Assembly (NCBI RefSeq): GCF_004851605.1
Contig: NZ_CP031093.1
Span: 1,240,001-1,304,000, forward strand
Source of the DNA: Hydrocarboniclastica marina
Lineage (GTDB): Bacteria > Pseudomonadota > Gammaproteobacteria > Pseudomonadales > Oleiphilaceae
Direction: 5' to 3'
Length of the DNA stretch: 64,000 nucleotides
The translations under genes and the position numbers were made by a program. Shown piece after piece: positions 53,753 through 63,080 of the stretch. The notes beneath the pieces were generated by a model. The model ran no database searches. It had not been told where the DNA came from and saw only the letters and a list, made by a program, of their open reading frames with translations. Positions within the stretch are counted from its first letter, which is position 1; each line of letters starts with the position of its first letter.

Positions 53753-54901
53753 ATGGCTCAAGGCAAGGGCAAAGGACGACTGGAGGTTGTGGACGCGGTC
53801 AGGGCGCTGGCGCTGTTCGGGGTTCTGGTGATGAACCTGCGAGACATGTCGGGGCTTAACTTTCTCGCGCCGGAAGCATTCGATGCTGTTCAGGGGCCGA
53901 TCGGCCACATTGTGGACTTCATGCTGCTGGTCCTGCTGGACGAAAAATTTCTTTCTGCTTTTTCTTTTCTGTTCGGCCTGAGCTTCTATCTGTTGCTGGA
54001 ACGCAAGTCCGACCAGCCTGGGTTCAGGGCCATGTATTTCCGGCGTCTGACGGCTCTGGGCGTGTTCGGGTTGATAAACGTCGGTTTCCTGTACTGGGCG
54101 GATATCCTGCTCATTTACGCGATCTTTGGCGCCACACTCGTTTTCTTTGTGCGGCTTCCGCAAAGGCTGCTGCTGACAACCGCCGCGCTTTTTCTATTCG
54201 GGGCGCCCGCGCTGCTGGCCATGCTGGGCGCGGCAGAAAACTCATCAGGGCAACTGCCTTCTGATGTTCGTGCGCTCAGCATTTTTGGTGGCGCGCCTTA
54301 CTGGGAGCAGGTTCAGTATGGGCTGGTACGCTACTTCGGCACCAGCGAGAGCAGCCTGGTGGAGATCTGGGACCATACCAACGTGTTCGGCATGCTTCTG
54401 CTAGGGCTTTGGGCAGGAAGGGCGCAGATTCCCCATCAGATCGAAGAAAACCGCCGTTTCCTGCGGCTTTTGGCGGCAAGCTGTATCCCATTGGGACTCA
54501 CCGCGGGCCTGGTCAGGATCGGCCTGCCCGAGCCGTCGGTGGTCGCGACCGCGGCCAGGGCCGGAGCGCCGATTCTGGCGGTGGGCTACATGTCATTGGC
54601 CGCATTGCTCCTGAGCCACCCTGGCGCGGCGGGCGTACGGCTGTGGCTGTCGGCCCCGGGTAAGCTGGCACTGACCAACTACCTGGCCTACGGGCTGATC
54701 GGGCAGGCACTTTTCTACAGTTGGGGACTGGGCTGGCTGGGAACAGTAGGGTCCGCTGGCATCCTCCTGCTGAGTATCGCGGTGTATACCCTCCTGGCTC
54801 TGGCTAGCCAGCTCTGGCTCAAACCTTTCAGGATGGGCCCTACCGAGTGGCTCTGGCGATGCCTGACCTATCTCCGGCTCGAGCCCCTGAGGCGTCACTG
54901 A
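53753..54901 (+). CDS. DUF418 (YeiB-like) multi-spanning membrane protein
   Basis: The start at 53753 follows AAGG by about 9 bp and gives 382 residues. Around ten hydrophobic helices are visible. It begins RLEVVDAVRALALFGVLVMN, the diagnostic opening of DUF418 proteins, and includes KFLSAFSFLFGLSFYLLLER and the C-terminal GKLALTNYLAYGLIGQALFY block. The function is unknown; relatives are acyltransferase-like membrane proteins. It lies 272 bp after the adhesin gene. Confidence 0.88.
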   Translation: MAQGKGKGRLEVVDAVRALALFGVLVMNLRDMSGLNFLAPEAFDAVQGPIGHIVDFMLLVLLDEKFLSAFSFLFGLSFYLLLERKSDQPGFRAMYFRRLTALGVFGLINVGFLYWADILLIYAIFGATLVFFVRLPQRLLLTTAALFLFGAPALLAMLGAAENSSGQLPSDVRALSIFGGAPYWEQVQYGLVRYFGTSESSLVEIWDHTNVFGMLLLGLWAGRAQIPHQIEENRRFLRLLAASCIPLGLTAGLVRIGLPEPSVVATAARAGAPILAVGYMSLAALLLSHPGAAGVRLWLSAPGKLALTNYLAYGLIGQALFYSWGLGWLGTVGSAGILLLSIAVYTLLALASQLWLKPFRMGPTEWLWRCLTYLRLEPLRRH

Positions 54902-54926
54902 GCCGGTGTCCTGCACCTTTTTTGAA

Positions 54927-56276
54927 TCAGCTGCCCAGTATATCCAGGGGCCCTTCCTCGTGCAGTTCGTCGGGCGTTGCCGCCCCGCTACAGATATTGT
55001 CGGCAGCGTCCTGACTACCGCCCGGCAGTGTCCGCGCAAAGTAGCGGCAGACGTTGCGCCCGGCGATGTCGCGAATCAGATCTTCCGAAAAAGGATCGGC
55101 CCGTTGGCGCATCACGGCGGTGAGAATGCTCAGCTCGCTTACATCAAAGAAGGGCGTCACCGAGCCATCGTAGTCGGAGCCGAATGCGACGTGCTTGCCT
55201 GGCTCCAGCCCCATTTCCTGCGACAGGCTCATGACATGGCTCATGGCGTTAGCGATGTGCCAGACACTCGGACCAACCGCGTAGGGCCAGTAGCCGATCC
55301 CAACGATGCCGCCGCTGTTCAGAACCGACTTGATCTGATCATCACTGAGATTACGAGCAGGGCGGCAGGGTGCCTCGCAACCTGCTTTTATACCAGTGTG
55401 GGAAATCATGAAAGGCTCAGACAATACCCGCGCCGCGTCGTCCATGCCCTGCTGGGAGATATGGGACAGGTCCACGGCAATGCCCAGGCGCTCGGCGGTT
55501 CTCAGAGCGTGCACCCCCAGTTCCGTCAAGCCGTAGCGTTCGCAACCTTCACCAGAGCCTGAGAGCGCATTGTCGAAGCGGTGGTTGGGCGCAAACTGGC
55601 GAACGCCGAGGTCGTAAAGCTGCTGCATGTCTGCTTCAACCAGGCTCAGGTCGCCCTCGGTGTTACCGACCCAGTGGCCGCCCTCGATACCCAGAATGCC
55701 GCCGACCACCTGCTGTCCGGCCTGACGATCCTCGACCAGACGCCTCAGGTCATCCACGTCCTTTATAAGGCGTAGCTCCGCCCCGTCACTTTCTTTCGAG
55801 CGCTGCACTGCGGCCTTGAAACGTTCAATCTGGTGAATTGCGCGCTCACGCGTGCTGAACGCCGGCCGACCCTGGGCTGCGGCCAGCACAGCGGCCATGT
55901 CGAGGCTGCTTCCGCTTACGCAGGCTTCGGTCTCGTTATAGCGGGCGCGGGTGAAGGGGAGCGGGCTCTGGGTCACAATAGTGAACGACTGGAGTGCAAC
56001 ATTGCCGTCTACCAGGCGCGGTAAGTCGACGTGCCCGACGTCACTGCGTTCCAGAAGGTCTCGCTCCCACTTCAGGGTATCCGCGTGCAGGTCAGCGATA
56101 AACAGCGACTGATGCAATGCCCGATCCTCATCCCTAGGTTCGGGCGCCGTCGGGTCAGCGGCTACTCTGTTCATTCGCCGGTCATATTCAGCAGCCCCGA
56201 ACAGCCAGACAGCGCATCCGGCCAGTAATAGAACCAAGGCGAGGCCGCCCAACAGGAATGCCAGTTTTTTGATCAT
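54927..56276 (-). CDS. Membrane dipeptidase (renal dipeptidase, peptidase M19)
   Basis: A 449-residue protein with AGGAG 5 bp before its ATG. An N-terminal hydrophobic segment ends in a lipobox-like LLLAGC (residue 21), so it is exported and probably lipid-anchored or membrane-tethered. Zinc-ligand positions of M19 are present: HxD in ADLHADTLKW, Glu in GIEGGHWVG, His in ISHTGIK, and the acidic residue in FGSDYDGSVTPF. The enzyme hydrolyses dipeptides, in some members D-amino-acid dipeptides, at the cell surface. It is convergent with the DUF418 gene, whose stop lies 26 bp away. Confidence 0.93.
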   Translation of the reverse strand: MIKKLAFLLGGLALVLLLAGCAVWLFGAAEYDRRMNRVAADPTAPEPRDEDRALHQSLFIADLHADTLKWERDLLERSDVGHVDLPRLVDGNVALQSFTIVTQSPLPFTRARYNETEACVSGSSLDMAAVLAAAQGRPAFSTRERAIHQIERFKAAVQRSKESDGAELRLIKDVDDLRRLVEDRQAGQQVVGGILGIEGGHWVGNTEGDLSLVEADMQQLYDLGVRQFAPNHRFDNALSGSGEGCERYGLTELGVHALRTAERLGIAVDLSHISQQGMDDAARVLSEPFMISHTGIKAGCEAPCRPARNLSDDQIKSVLNSGGIVGIGYWPYAVGPSVWHIANAMSHVMSLSQEMGLEPGKHVAFGSDYDGSVTPFFDVSELSILTAVMRQRADPFSEDLIRDIAGRNVCRYFARTLPGGSQDAADNICSGAATPDELHEEGPLDILGS

Positions 56277-56575
56277 GTAGCTCCTTTTTGCTATCGGCCT
56301 GACCCCTCGTCAAACCTGCCCGGCTGTTCGTCCGTGAGAAGGGGTGGTTTCAGGTTCAGACGGATTATTGCCCCCGGCCAGCTTGGCTCGGATTTTACTG
56401 GCGACCACAGTGCCGCAGAAGTTGACCAGGCGTCCAACCGTACATGTCTCGTCCTGTTCGCGGCTCGCGCAAGGGCGAACCGTGTCTCCGCAGGCTTCAG
56501 TGAGATTCTGTGGAGCTTCGGGTACCGTTCCACCATGCGCAGGCGGTTAACCCGGGCCTGCGCACGTCCCACAGG

Positions 56576-57310
56576 TCACATTGCTTCCTTTATGCCGCGT
56601 TTGATGAGCCACCAGTTAACGGGATAGGAGGTCAAAAAGCCGAAGACCATGGCTATCTGCATCATGAACCAGAACTCTGCTGATGCGACCGATAACTTAT
56701 GGTTCAGTACGACTGCGAAGATATAAAAATGAGCGAACGCCATGAAGCCATACATACCGAACTGCCAGGCCGTCAGGGACAGGAAGTCGGCCTTGGTAGC
56801 CTGTACCAGACCTTTGCCAAAGCTAAGCCCGCGCATAGGCACGATAGTAAAGTACTGAAACGCAATCCCCAGAATAAAAGCCAGGGAATAGTCGAAAACC
56901 CAGACCGCAAATATCTTTTCATCGAACAGGGTCTGCCACCCGAACCAGATCGCGATCACGGGTAAGAACAGAGCCAGGGACTCGGCGATGATGTCTCCCA
57001 GCGTACAGCCACTGCCACAATGGAGGGCACCTTTGGCGACCTTGAGCGGGAAGGGCGTCTGTTTCATATGCGGAGGGGTTTCTTTTTTCTCCATCGCAGG
57101 ATGCGCTATCTCGTGCGCTGCCAGTCGACCGTAGCGGCGGTAGAAGGCAATGATCAGAACATGGCCAAACAGTGCACAGATCGGCCAGACGTAGTTCATG
57201 ATCGTCATATGCTGGGGATGCCGGCGGATATCCAGGGCAATGTAAGCGGCACAGGCAAAGCCTACGATGAGAGACGCCCACGCAACGATGTGTAACCAGT
57301 CAGGTATCAT
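56576..57310 (-). CDS. DUF4396 membrane protein
   Basis: The ATG at 57310, 8 bp after AGGAG, gives 244 residues. Seven or so hydrophobic helices are visible. The family-typical stretch GALHCGSGCTLGDIIAE, with its Cys pair, lies just before the third helix, and YPVNWWLIKRGIKEAM closes the protein. DUF4396 proteins occur beside redox and metal genes; the Cys pair could bind copper or another metal, which is inference. Confidence 0.88.
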   Translation of the reverse strand: MIPDWLHIVAWASLIVGFACAAYIALDIRRHPQHMTIMNYVWPICALFGHVLIIAFYRRYGRLAAHEIAHPAMEKKETPPHMKQTPFPLKVAKGALHCGSGCTLGDIIAESLALFLPVIAIWFGWQTLFDEKIFAVWVFDYSLAFILGIAFQYFTIVPMRGLSFGKGLVQATKADFLSLTAWQFGMYGFMAFAHFYIFAVVLNHKLSVASAEFWFMMQIAMVFGFLTSYPVNWWLIKRGIKEAM

Positions 57311-57570
57311 CTCAAGAACTCCTTTTCTTTGAACGAATGACCCTATCAACCTTAAAAGAGCAGTAAAGCCAGTGTCCACCTCGAAAAAGCAGAATTCGGG
57401 TTCATAAGATTGGCGTCACAGGCTCGGAATCCCTTAACCTAGCTTCTTTCGGCAGCTTCTTGTTGCGGCACTTTCATGCGGCACCGCGGCGTTGCGGCGA
57501 AACACTATAGGATCTGATCGGGTGGGAACTGCTCGATACCTCCACTTCTAAAAAGCAAAAGGATGACCCA

Positions 57571-58488
57571 ATGAAAGCACTGCGAACTCCCGAAAACCGG
57601 TTCGAGGAACTTTCCGGCTTCGACTTCGAGCCTCATTACCTGCAGGTGGACGACTTCGAGGGCGGCGAATTGCGCCTGCACTATCTGGATGAAGGCCCCC
57701 GTGATGCACCCGTTGTTTTGCTGATGCACGGTGAACCCTCCTGGTGCTACCTCTACCGCAAGATGATCCCGGCCATTACTGCCGCAGGCTACCGCGCTAT
57801 TGCACCGGATCTCATCGGCTTTGGCCGTTCCGACAAACCGGCAGATCGCAACGACTATACCTATGCCCGCCATGTCGGTTGGATACAGTCTTTTCTGGAT
57901 CAGCTCGACCTGCGGGCTATCAACCTCGTCTGCCAGGATTGGGGCGGCTTACTGGGCCTGCGCCTGGTAGCAGAAAATCCGGACCGCTTTGCCTCCGTGG
58001 TGGCGGCCAATACGTTTTTGCCCACCGGGGACACTGACTTGGGCCCGGCATTCAAAAAGTGGCGCCAGTTTTCCCAGGAAACTCCGCAGTTCCATGTGGC
58101 CGGCGTGATCAAAGGCGGAACTGTCACACCGTTAGCCCAAGCCGTTATTGACGCCTATAACGCGCCGTTCCCGGATGAAAGCTTCAAGGAAGGTGTGCGT
58201 CAGTTTCCCACACTGGTACCGGCCAGCCCTGAGGATCCGGCAACAGAAGCGAACCGCCAGGCCTGGAAAGTCCTGAGCCAGTGGCAGAAGCCTTTTCTGA
58301 CAGCGTTTAGCGACCAGGATCCCATTACCAAAGGCGCAGACCGATACTTCCAGAAGTTCATTCCCGGCACCAAGGGGCAGGACCACGTCACTATCAAAAA
58401 CGGTGGCCACTTCCTACAGGAAGATCAGGGTGAGGCCCTGGCAGAGGTGGTCGTTCGGTTTTTGCGGGAGCAGCACACCGTTTCTTGA
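57571..58488 (+). CDS. Haloalkane dehalogenase
   Basis: A 305-residue alpha/beta hydrolase. It matches the DhlA/DhmA subfamily (HLD-I): MHGEPSWCYLYR (oxyanion region), nucleophile Asp123 with adjacent halide-binding Trp124 in CQDWGG, a catalytic acid in AFSDQDPIT, and the catalytic His in KNGGHFLQED. It hydrolyses carbon-halogen bonds in short haloalkanes to alcohol and halide. The family also contains epoxide hydrolases, but the DW pair favours dehalogenase. It stands alone. Confidence 0.92.
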   Translation: MKALRTPENRFEELSGFDFEPHYLQVDDFEGGELRLHYLDEGPRDAPVVLLMHGEPSWCYLYRKMIPAITAAGYRAIAPDLIGFGRSDKPADRNDYTYARHVGWIQSFLDQLDLRAINLVCQDWGGLLGLRLVAENPDRFASVVAANTFLPTGDTDLGPAFKKWRQFSQETPQFHVAGVIKGGTVTPLAQAVIDAYNAPFPDESFKEGVRQFPTLVPASPEDPATEANRQAWKVLSQWQKPFLTAFSDQDPITKGADRYFQKFIPGTKGQDHVTIKNGGHFLQEDQGEALAEVVVRFLREQHTVS

Positions 58489-58741
58489 ACCGGACTCTAA
58501 AGCTCCGGCCATACGCTGCGTGCGGGCCATTGACCCAACTGTTCAAACCAGCGATCGACGACGAACCGCTGCCGCAGCTTCGGTCGTCAACGCGTATCGC
58601 AGTGTCGCGTCTGGCCGACTTGAACATTATTGAGGTTGCTGCCCCCTTTGAGCACAAACCCAGCAGGCAGGTGATGCGAAATTCGGTTCTTTTGCTAAGC
58701 TTAAGGTCAGGCATTTTCGCCTGACAGTAGATTTAAATCGC

Positions 58742-60586
58742 ATGTTACGTAACGGTTTGCGCCCCTGGTTGCTGCTCTGTTGTCTGTTACTGCTGATGCC
58801 CGGGCTGGCCTGCGCTTTGACGGTGGAGGTTAGGCCTGGATTTGCTTATGAAGCGCTGGGTAGTGGCGTGGAATATCTCGAAGACAGTGACGGCTCGCAA
58901 ACTTGGGAAACAGTCCAACAGAGGGCGGGCTGGCAACCATTTCGAGGCCAAGAGCTCAACTTCGGCTTTTCATCTTCTGCCTACTGGGTACGGTTTCACA
59001 TCGTCAATACCGCAAGGGTCGAGCAGCGACTTATTTTGCAGCAGCGATTCCCGTTAATCGACAGTATGGACTTCTATATTACCCGGCAGGGTAACCTGGT
59101 TGCCCACCGGACTGCGGGCGACGCGCAGCCTGCAGCTAATCGCGATCTTCTCCAGTCCAGCTTTCTTGTGCCATTGGTCTTGCCACCGGCGGACTCCGCG
59201 ACAGTGCTGATAAAGGTGAAGTCTGGATCGGGACTCCAGATTCCATTGATCTTGTGGGACCAGGCTGCTTATGTTGAAAACAATCACGCCTGGTCTCTTG
59301 TTTACGGTGTGTTCTATGGGCTGCTGCTGGCGATGGCGCTATACCACCTGCTCATTTTTTATTCTGTCCGGGAGCTTTCGTTTTTCTACTACGCACTGTT
59401 CAATCTAAGCCTGCTGGCCACTTATCTATGCTTGCATGGCGTTATTTCTGCCTACGTTTGGCCTGACTTCAGCTATGTAAGCAACCGGTTCATTAACATC
59501 GCCATCACCTCCAGTGTTTTGTTTGCCAACCTTTTTCTGGCAGAGGTGCTGCAGGTACCCCAGGCGCGGCCGAAGCTGGCTGCGGTACTTCGGTTGCTGG
59601 CCTATGTGACGGTCGCCTTGATGATTGCCAGCCTGGCTTTGCCCTATGTGGCCGTGGTTAAAGGCGTACTGGGGTTGTCCGGGGTGGCAATGTTGGTGTT
59701 GTTCTCAGCTTTACTTCTGCGCTTTATCGATGGGTATGGCCCGGCGAAAATCGCCTTCCTGAGCGGCTCATGCGCCAGCCTTGGCTTTGCAGTCTCGATG
59801 CTGGGCAATGTAGGCGTAATTCCGGTGACACCGCTCACCGAAGTTGCCGGCTATGTTGGCATCGTCGTGATGAGCATGGTGAATGCGTTCGCGCTGGCCT
59901 ACCGAATGAACATGGATCGCGAGGCTCGTCAGGACGCGCAAGCCCAGCTGATAGAAAACCAGCGCGAGACAAATGAGAGCCTGGACCGGCTCGTGCGTGA
60001 GCGCACCGATGAGTTGGAAAACGCTAATGCGCTACTGCATGAAATAAGCCGCACCGACGCCCTTACACAACTCAGCAATCGCCGCCATTTCGACGAAAGC
60101 CTTGAGATTGAATTTAAAAGAGCCTTCCGGGAAAAGTTACCGCTATCGGTTCTTCTGATGGATATCGATAACTTTAAGATGATAAACGACCGTTACGGCC
60201 ATCCATTCGGCGATCTCTGCCTGGTCAAGGCCGCTGATTTCATTCGCGCAAGCATCCGCCGTCCTCCGGACCTTGCCGCCCGCTATGGCGGCGAAGAATT
60301 CATCGTGCTGTTGCCGAACACCGATGTATCGGGCGCTTTGAATATCGCCACCCGGATACTCGAAAAATTCAATGCCAGCGTTGTGGAAGACGAAGGCGTG
60401 GAAGCCTGCATCACTGTGAGTATCGGGGTGGCTGCCCTGACTCCGGGCGCTGCGGAGTCTGCGGCAAGCTTGCTAAAGAAGGCAGACACGCTGCTATACC
60501 AGGCAAAGGCTAACGGGCGGAATCGAATTGAGACAGGCTTCGACGCAGAGGGGGAGGTAGTGACTGGATCGGGGATAGGTGTTTAA
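58742..60586 (+). CDS. 7TM-DISM diguanylate cyclase (first of a pair)
   Basis: A 614-residue protein. Signal peptide (PWLLLCCLLLLMPGLACA), a periplasmic 7TMR-DISM extracellular domain (about 40-180), seven membrane helices of 7TMR-DISM type (about 185-400), a coiled coil, and GGDEF (about 440-600). The active-site motif is GGEEF, and the inhibitory RxxD site (RPPD) stands five residues before it, so product feedback is likely. The sensor domain of this family resembles carbohydrate-binding folds. It is followed by a paralogue in the same orientation after a 247-bp gap. Confidence 0.93.
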   Translation: MLRNGLRPWLLLCCLLLLMPGLACALTVEVRPGFAYEALGSGVEYLEDSDGSQTWETVQQRAGWQPFRGQELNFGFSSSAYWVRFHIVNTARVEQRLILQQRFPLIDSMDFYITRQGNLVAHRTAGDAQPAANRDLLQSSFLVPLVLPPADSATVLIKVKSGSGLQIPLILWDQAAYVENNHAWSLVYGVFYGLLLAMALYHLLIFYSVRELSFFYYALFNLSLLATYLCLHGVISAYVWPDFSYVSNRFINIAITSSVLFANLFLAEVLQVPQARPKLAAVLRLLAYVTVALMIASLALPYVAVVKGVLGLSGVAMLVLFSALLLRFIDGYGPAKIAFLSGSCASLGFAVSMLGNVGVIPVTPLTEVAGYVGIVVMSMVNAFALAYRMNMDREARQDAQAQLIENQRETNESLDRLVRERTDELENANALLHEISRTDALTQLSNRRHFDESLEIEFKRAFREKLPLSVLLMDIDNFKMINDRYGHPFGDLCLVKAADFIRASIRRPPDLAARYGGEEFIVLLPNTDVSGALNIATRILEKFNASVVEDEGVEACITVSIGVAALTPGAAESAASLLKKADTLLYQAKANGRNRIETGFDAEGEVVTGSGIGV

Positions 60587-60833
60587 AACACTAGCCAGTC
60601 CGCAGGGGCCACCCGCTGTCATTTATTAACTTTTCTGTTTCTGAACCGATACAAAACATCACGTCATCGTCTTTATGCGCACTCTATACTGGGAGCGAGT
60701 TAGCGGTTATCACCCGACGAAAGTCTCTTGGCGATACTCGCCCAGCAGCTGACGTTTATTGGATCAAAGTGAGCTGTCCCCGCAAATGGCACGATTAACA
60801 ACAGACCGAGCTCTGTTTGACAAGGCTTACCCC

Positions 60834-62708
60834 ATGCCCCGAATTATCGCCTGGATCTCTATTCTTCTGGGCTTTTTTTTGTCGTTCTCTACCTCTGTCG
60901 CAGCGCTTCCGGTTTCGCCGGATACCATTGAGGTTTCGGCACTGGAGGACGGGCAGCGCTCGTTGGGAGCGGCTCTGGTGTATGCGGCAGATCCGGGAGC
61001 CGAAGCCGCGATCTCGGATATTATTGACGAAGGTAATGCCCTGGAATGGCAGCGTAGTGCTGTCGCCACGCCCAACTTTGGCGTTTCCCCACCCGTTCAC
61101 TGGTTCGCTGTCTCGCTGGCCAATGAATCAGCGAACCCGGTGCAACGGCTGTTGCAGATGGACCATCCGCTCATCGATTATCTCGATGTCTATGTGGTGC
61201 GCGACGGTCGGGTTGTGGAGGCGTACAACACTGGCGATGCACGGCCGCTGGCCAGCCGCCCGTGGGAGCACCGGACGTTCGTTTTTCCGCTGGAGCTGAG
61301 CGCAGAGGATCGTGTCGAAGTCTATCTGAGGGCGCAGACCGACGGCGCCCTGGCTGTGCCATTGCGACTATGGGACAAGCAGGCGTTCTTTGAGCACGAT
61401 CAGGATCGCCTTGCGTTACAGATGCTGTTCGTTGGGATTATGGCCGCGCTGGCGATCTACAACAGCTTTCTGCTGTTGGCAACGCGTGACTGGAGCTACC
61501 TGTGGTACGTCCTGAGCATCATCACGATCAGTACGGTGGTGCTTTCGTTTCACGGCATTACCGCTCAGTTTGTCTGGGCTGATCACCCTCGGTTCAATAA
61601 CCTCACACTGGTGGCCGGGATCAGCGGCAATGTCTTTGCTGCCGCATTGTTCGCGTACACCTTTCTGAATATATCGCGCCAGGGATCACTGCTCCGCTGG
61701 TTCTTTATTGGCACGGCCGCCGCGGGCGCGCTTGTTTTCATCGCCAATTTTTTCCTGCCCTATAAAATCACTACTCTCCTGGCAGCGGCGATATCGGTAA
61801 CCGGCGCTTCCGGGGCAATTCTCGTCGGGGCTTATCTTTGGTATCGCGGCGATATCCTGGCACGGTTTTACACCACAGCCTGGTTCCTGCTGCTCGCGGG
61901 AAGCGTACTCATCACGTTCAGCAAGTTTGGTATTCTTCCGCACAATCTTCTACTTGAGCATGCACAGCAGATCGGCGCAGTGGCCGAGGGGCTGCTGCTC
62001 TCGTTTGCTCTGGCCTATCGGATGAACCTGGAACGCAAACGGCGTTTTTTGGCTCAGGCAGAGCTGCTGCATGTTCAGCGCGAGGCCAACAGAGTCCTGG
62101 AGAAGCGGGTCAGGGAACGCACCAACGAATTGGAGGTTGCCAATAGAAAACTGTTGGAAGCCAACGCGGTTGATGGTCTCACCAAGGTCAAGAACCGGCA
62201 GTTCTTTGACGAGATGCTGGCTCACGAATGGAGTAAGAATGCCCGCGGTCCATCAGAGATGAGCCTGCTCATGATTGATGGCGACCATTTCAAGCGCATC
62301 AATGACAGCTACGGCCACCTTTGTGGGGACGCCTGCCTGCAGCATCTGGCGCGGATCTACCAGGGCGCAGTGAATAGGGCAGGGGATTTCGTCGCCCGTT
62401 ACGGCGGAGAAGAGTTTACCGTTCTGTTGTGTTATACGGATCGGCAGGGCGCAGCGATCGTTGCCGAACGCATTCGCAAGCAGGTGGCCGACACCCCACT
62501 GGAATGGGAAGGCCAGCAGATACAGTTCACCGTTAGCATCGGCGTGTCCAGCTGCATTCCTGCGCCACACAGCGACATGAAGAGGCTGATCAGGGAAGCG
62601 GATGAAGCGCTTTATGCGGCAAAGCACGGCGGCCGCAACCAGGTCGTCGTGTCCGAAGCTGACCTGAACATGGACGAGAAGGGCGGCGGTCGCGTATTGC
62701 CCGCATAG
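60834..62708 (+). CDS. 7TM-DISM diguanylate cyclase (second of a pair)
   Basis: The ATG at 60834 is chosen because it opens a signal peptide (PRIIAWISILLGFFLSFSTSVAA); in-frame starts at 60759 and 60786 lie before it. The protein has 624 residues and the same domain order as its neighbour: periplasmic DISM domain, seven membrane helices, coiled coil and GGDEF with GGEEF and an RxxD inhibitory site (RAGD). The two proteins are similar throughout but clearly diverged, for instance in the periplasmic loops, so they may sense different ligands. The stop codon falls inside an 11-bp repeat array. Confidence 0.93.
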   Translation: MPRIIAWISILLGFFLSFSTSVAALPVSPDTIEVSALEDGQRSLGAALVYAADPGAEAAISDIIDEGNALEWQRSAVATPNFGVSPPVHWFAVSLANESANPVQRLLQMDHPLIDYLDVYVVRDGRVVEAYNTGDARPLASRPWEHRTFVFPLELSAEDRVEVYLRAQTDGALAVPLRLWDKQAFFEHDQDRLALQMLFVGIMAALAIYNSFLLLATRDWSYLWYVLSIITISTVVLSFHGITAQFVWADHPRFNNLTLVAGISGNVFAAALFAYTFLNISRQGSLLRWFFIGTAAAGALVFIANFFLPYKITTLLAAAISVTGASGAILVGAYLWYRGDILARFYTTAWFLLLAGSVLITFSKFGILPHNLLLEHAQQIGAVAEGLLLSFALAYRMNLERKRRFLAQAELLHVQREANRVLEKRVRERTNELEVANRKLLEANAVDGLTKVKNRQFFDEMLAHEWSKNARGPSEMSLLMIDGDHFKRINDSYGHLCGDACLQHLARIYQGAVNRAGDFVARYGGEEFTVLLCYTDRQGAAIVAERIRKQVADTPLEWEGQQIQFTVSIGVSSCIPAPHSDMKRLIREADEALYAAKHGGRNQVVVSEADLNMDEKGGGRVLPA

Positions 62709-62781
62709 TGTGCGAATAGTGTGCGAATAGTGCGCGAACAGTGCCGGCACCGTGCTCCTATAGTGCTCGCATAGCGCCGAC
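62705..62781. repeat. 11-bp tandem repeat, seven decaying units
   Basis: Units based on ATAGTGTGCGA begin at 62705, 62716, 62727, 62738, 62749, 62760 and 62771. The first two are identical and the later ones progressively diverged. The stop codon of the preceding cyclase gene is part of the first unit. The period is close to one helical turn of DNA. Confidence 0.85.
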
Positions 62782-63080
62782 CTGAGTACTGGACCGCAGG
62801 CCAGCATAGCTCGCTTCATTCTCGGGCTGGGCTCAAGCCTCTTCTTCGCGTCAAGCCCTCACTCCTCCCGGCCCCCCGACGGGAATGGCTCGCACTGGGC
62901 TGCCTGAACTGGGCTATTTAGTTCCAGTTTCGGTCTCAGGAAAGCACAAACCAGTCTGAGCCAATCACATCAATAGAAATAAACAACGGTCGCCTTCAGG
63001 TCTGTGACTGTATGGTGGTGACAGTACCGATGGCCTTTCAAAGCGCCGTCTGAGTCCTATAGCCTGAACGGAGTGCACCT

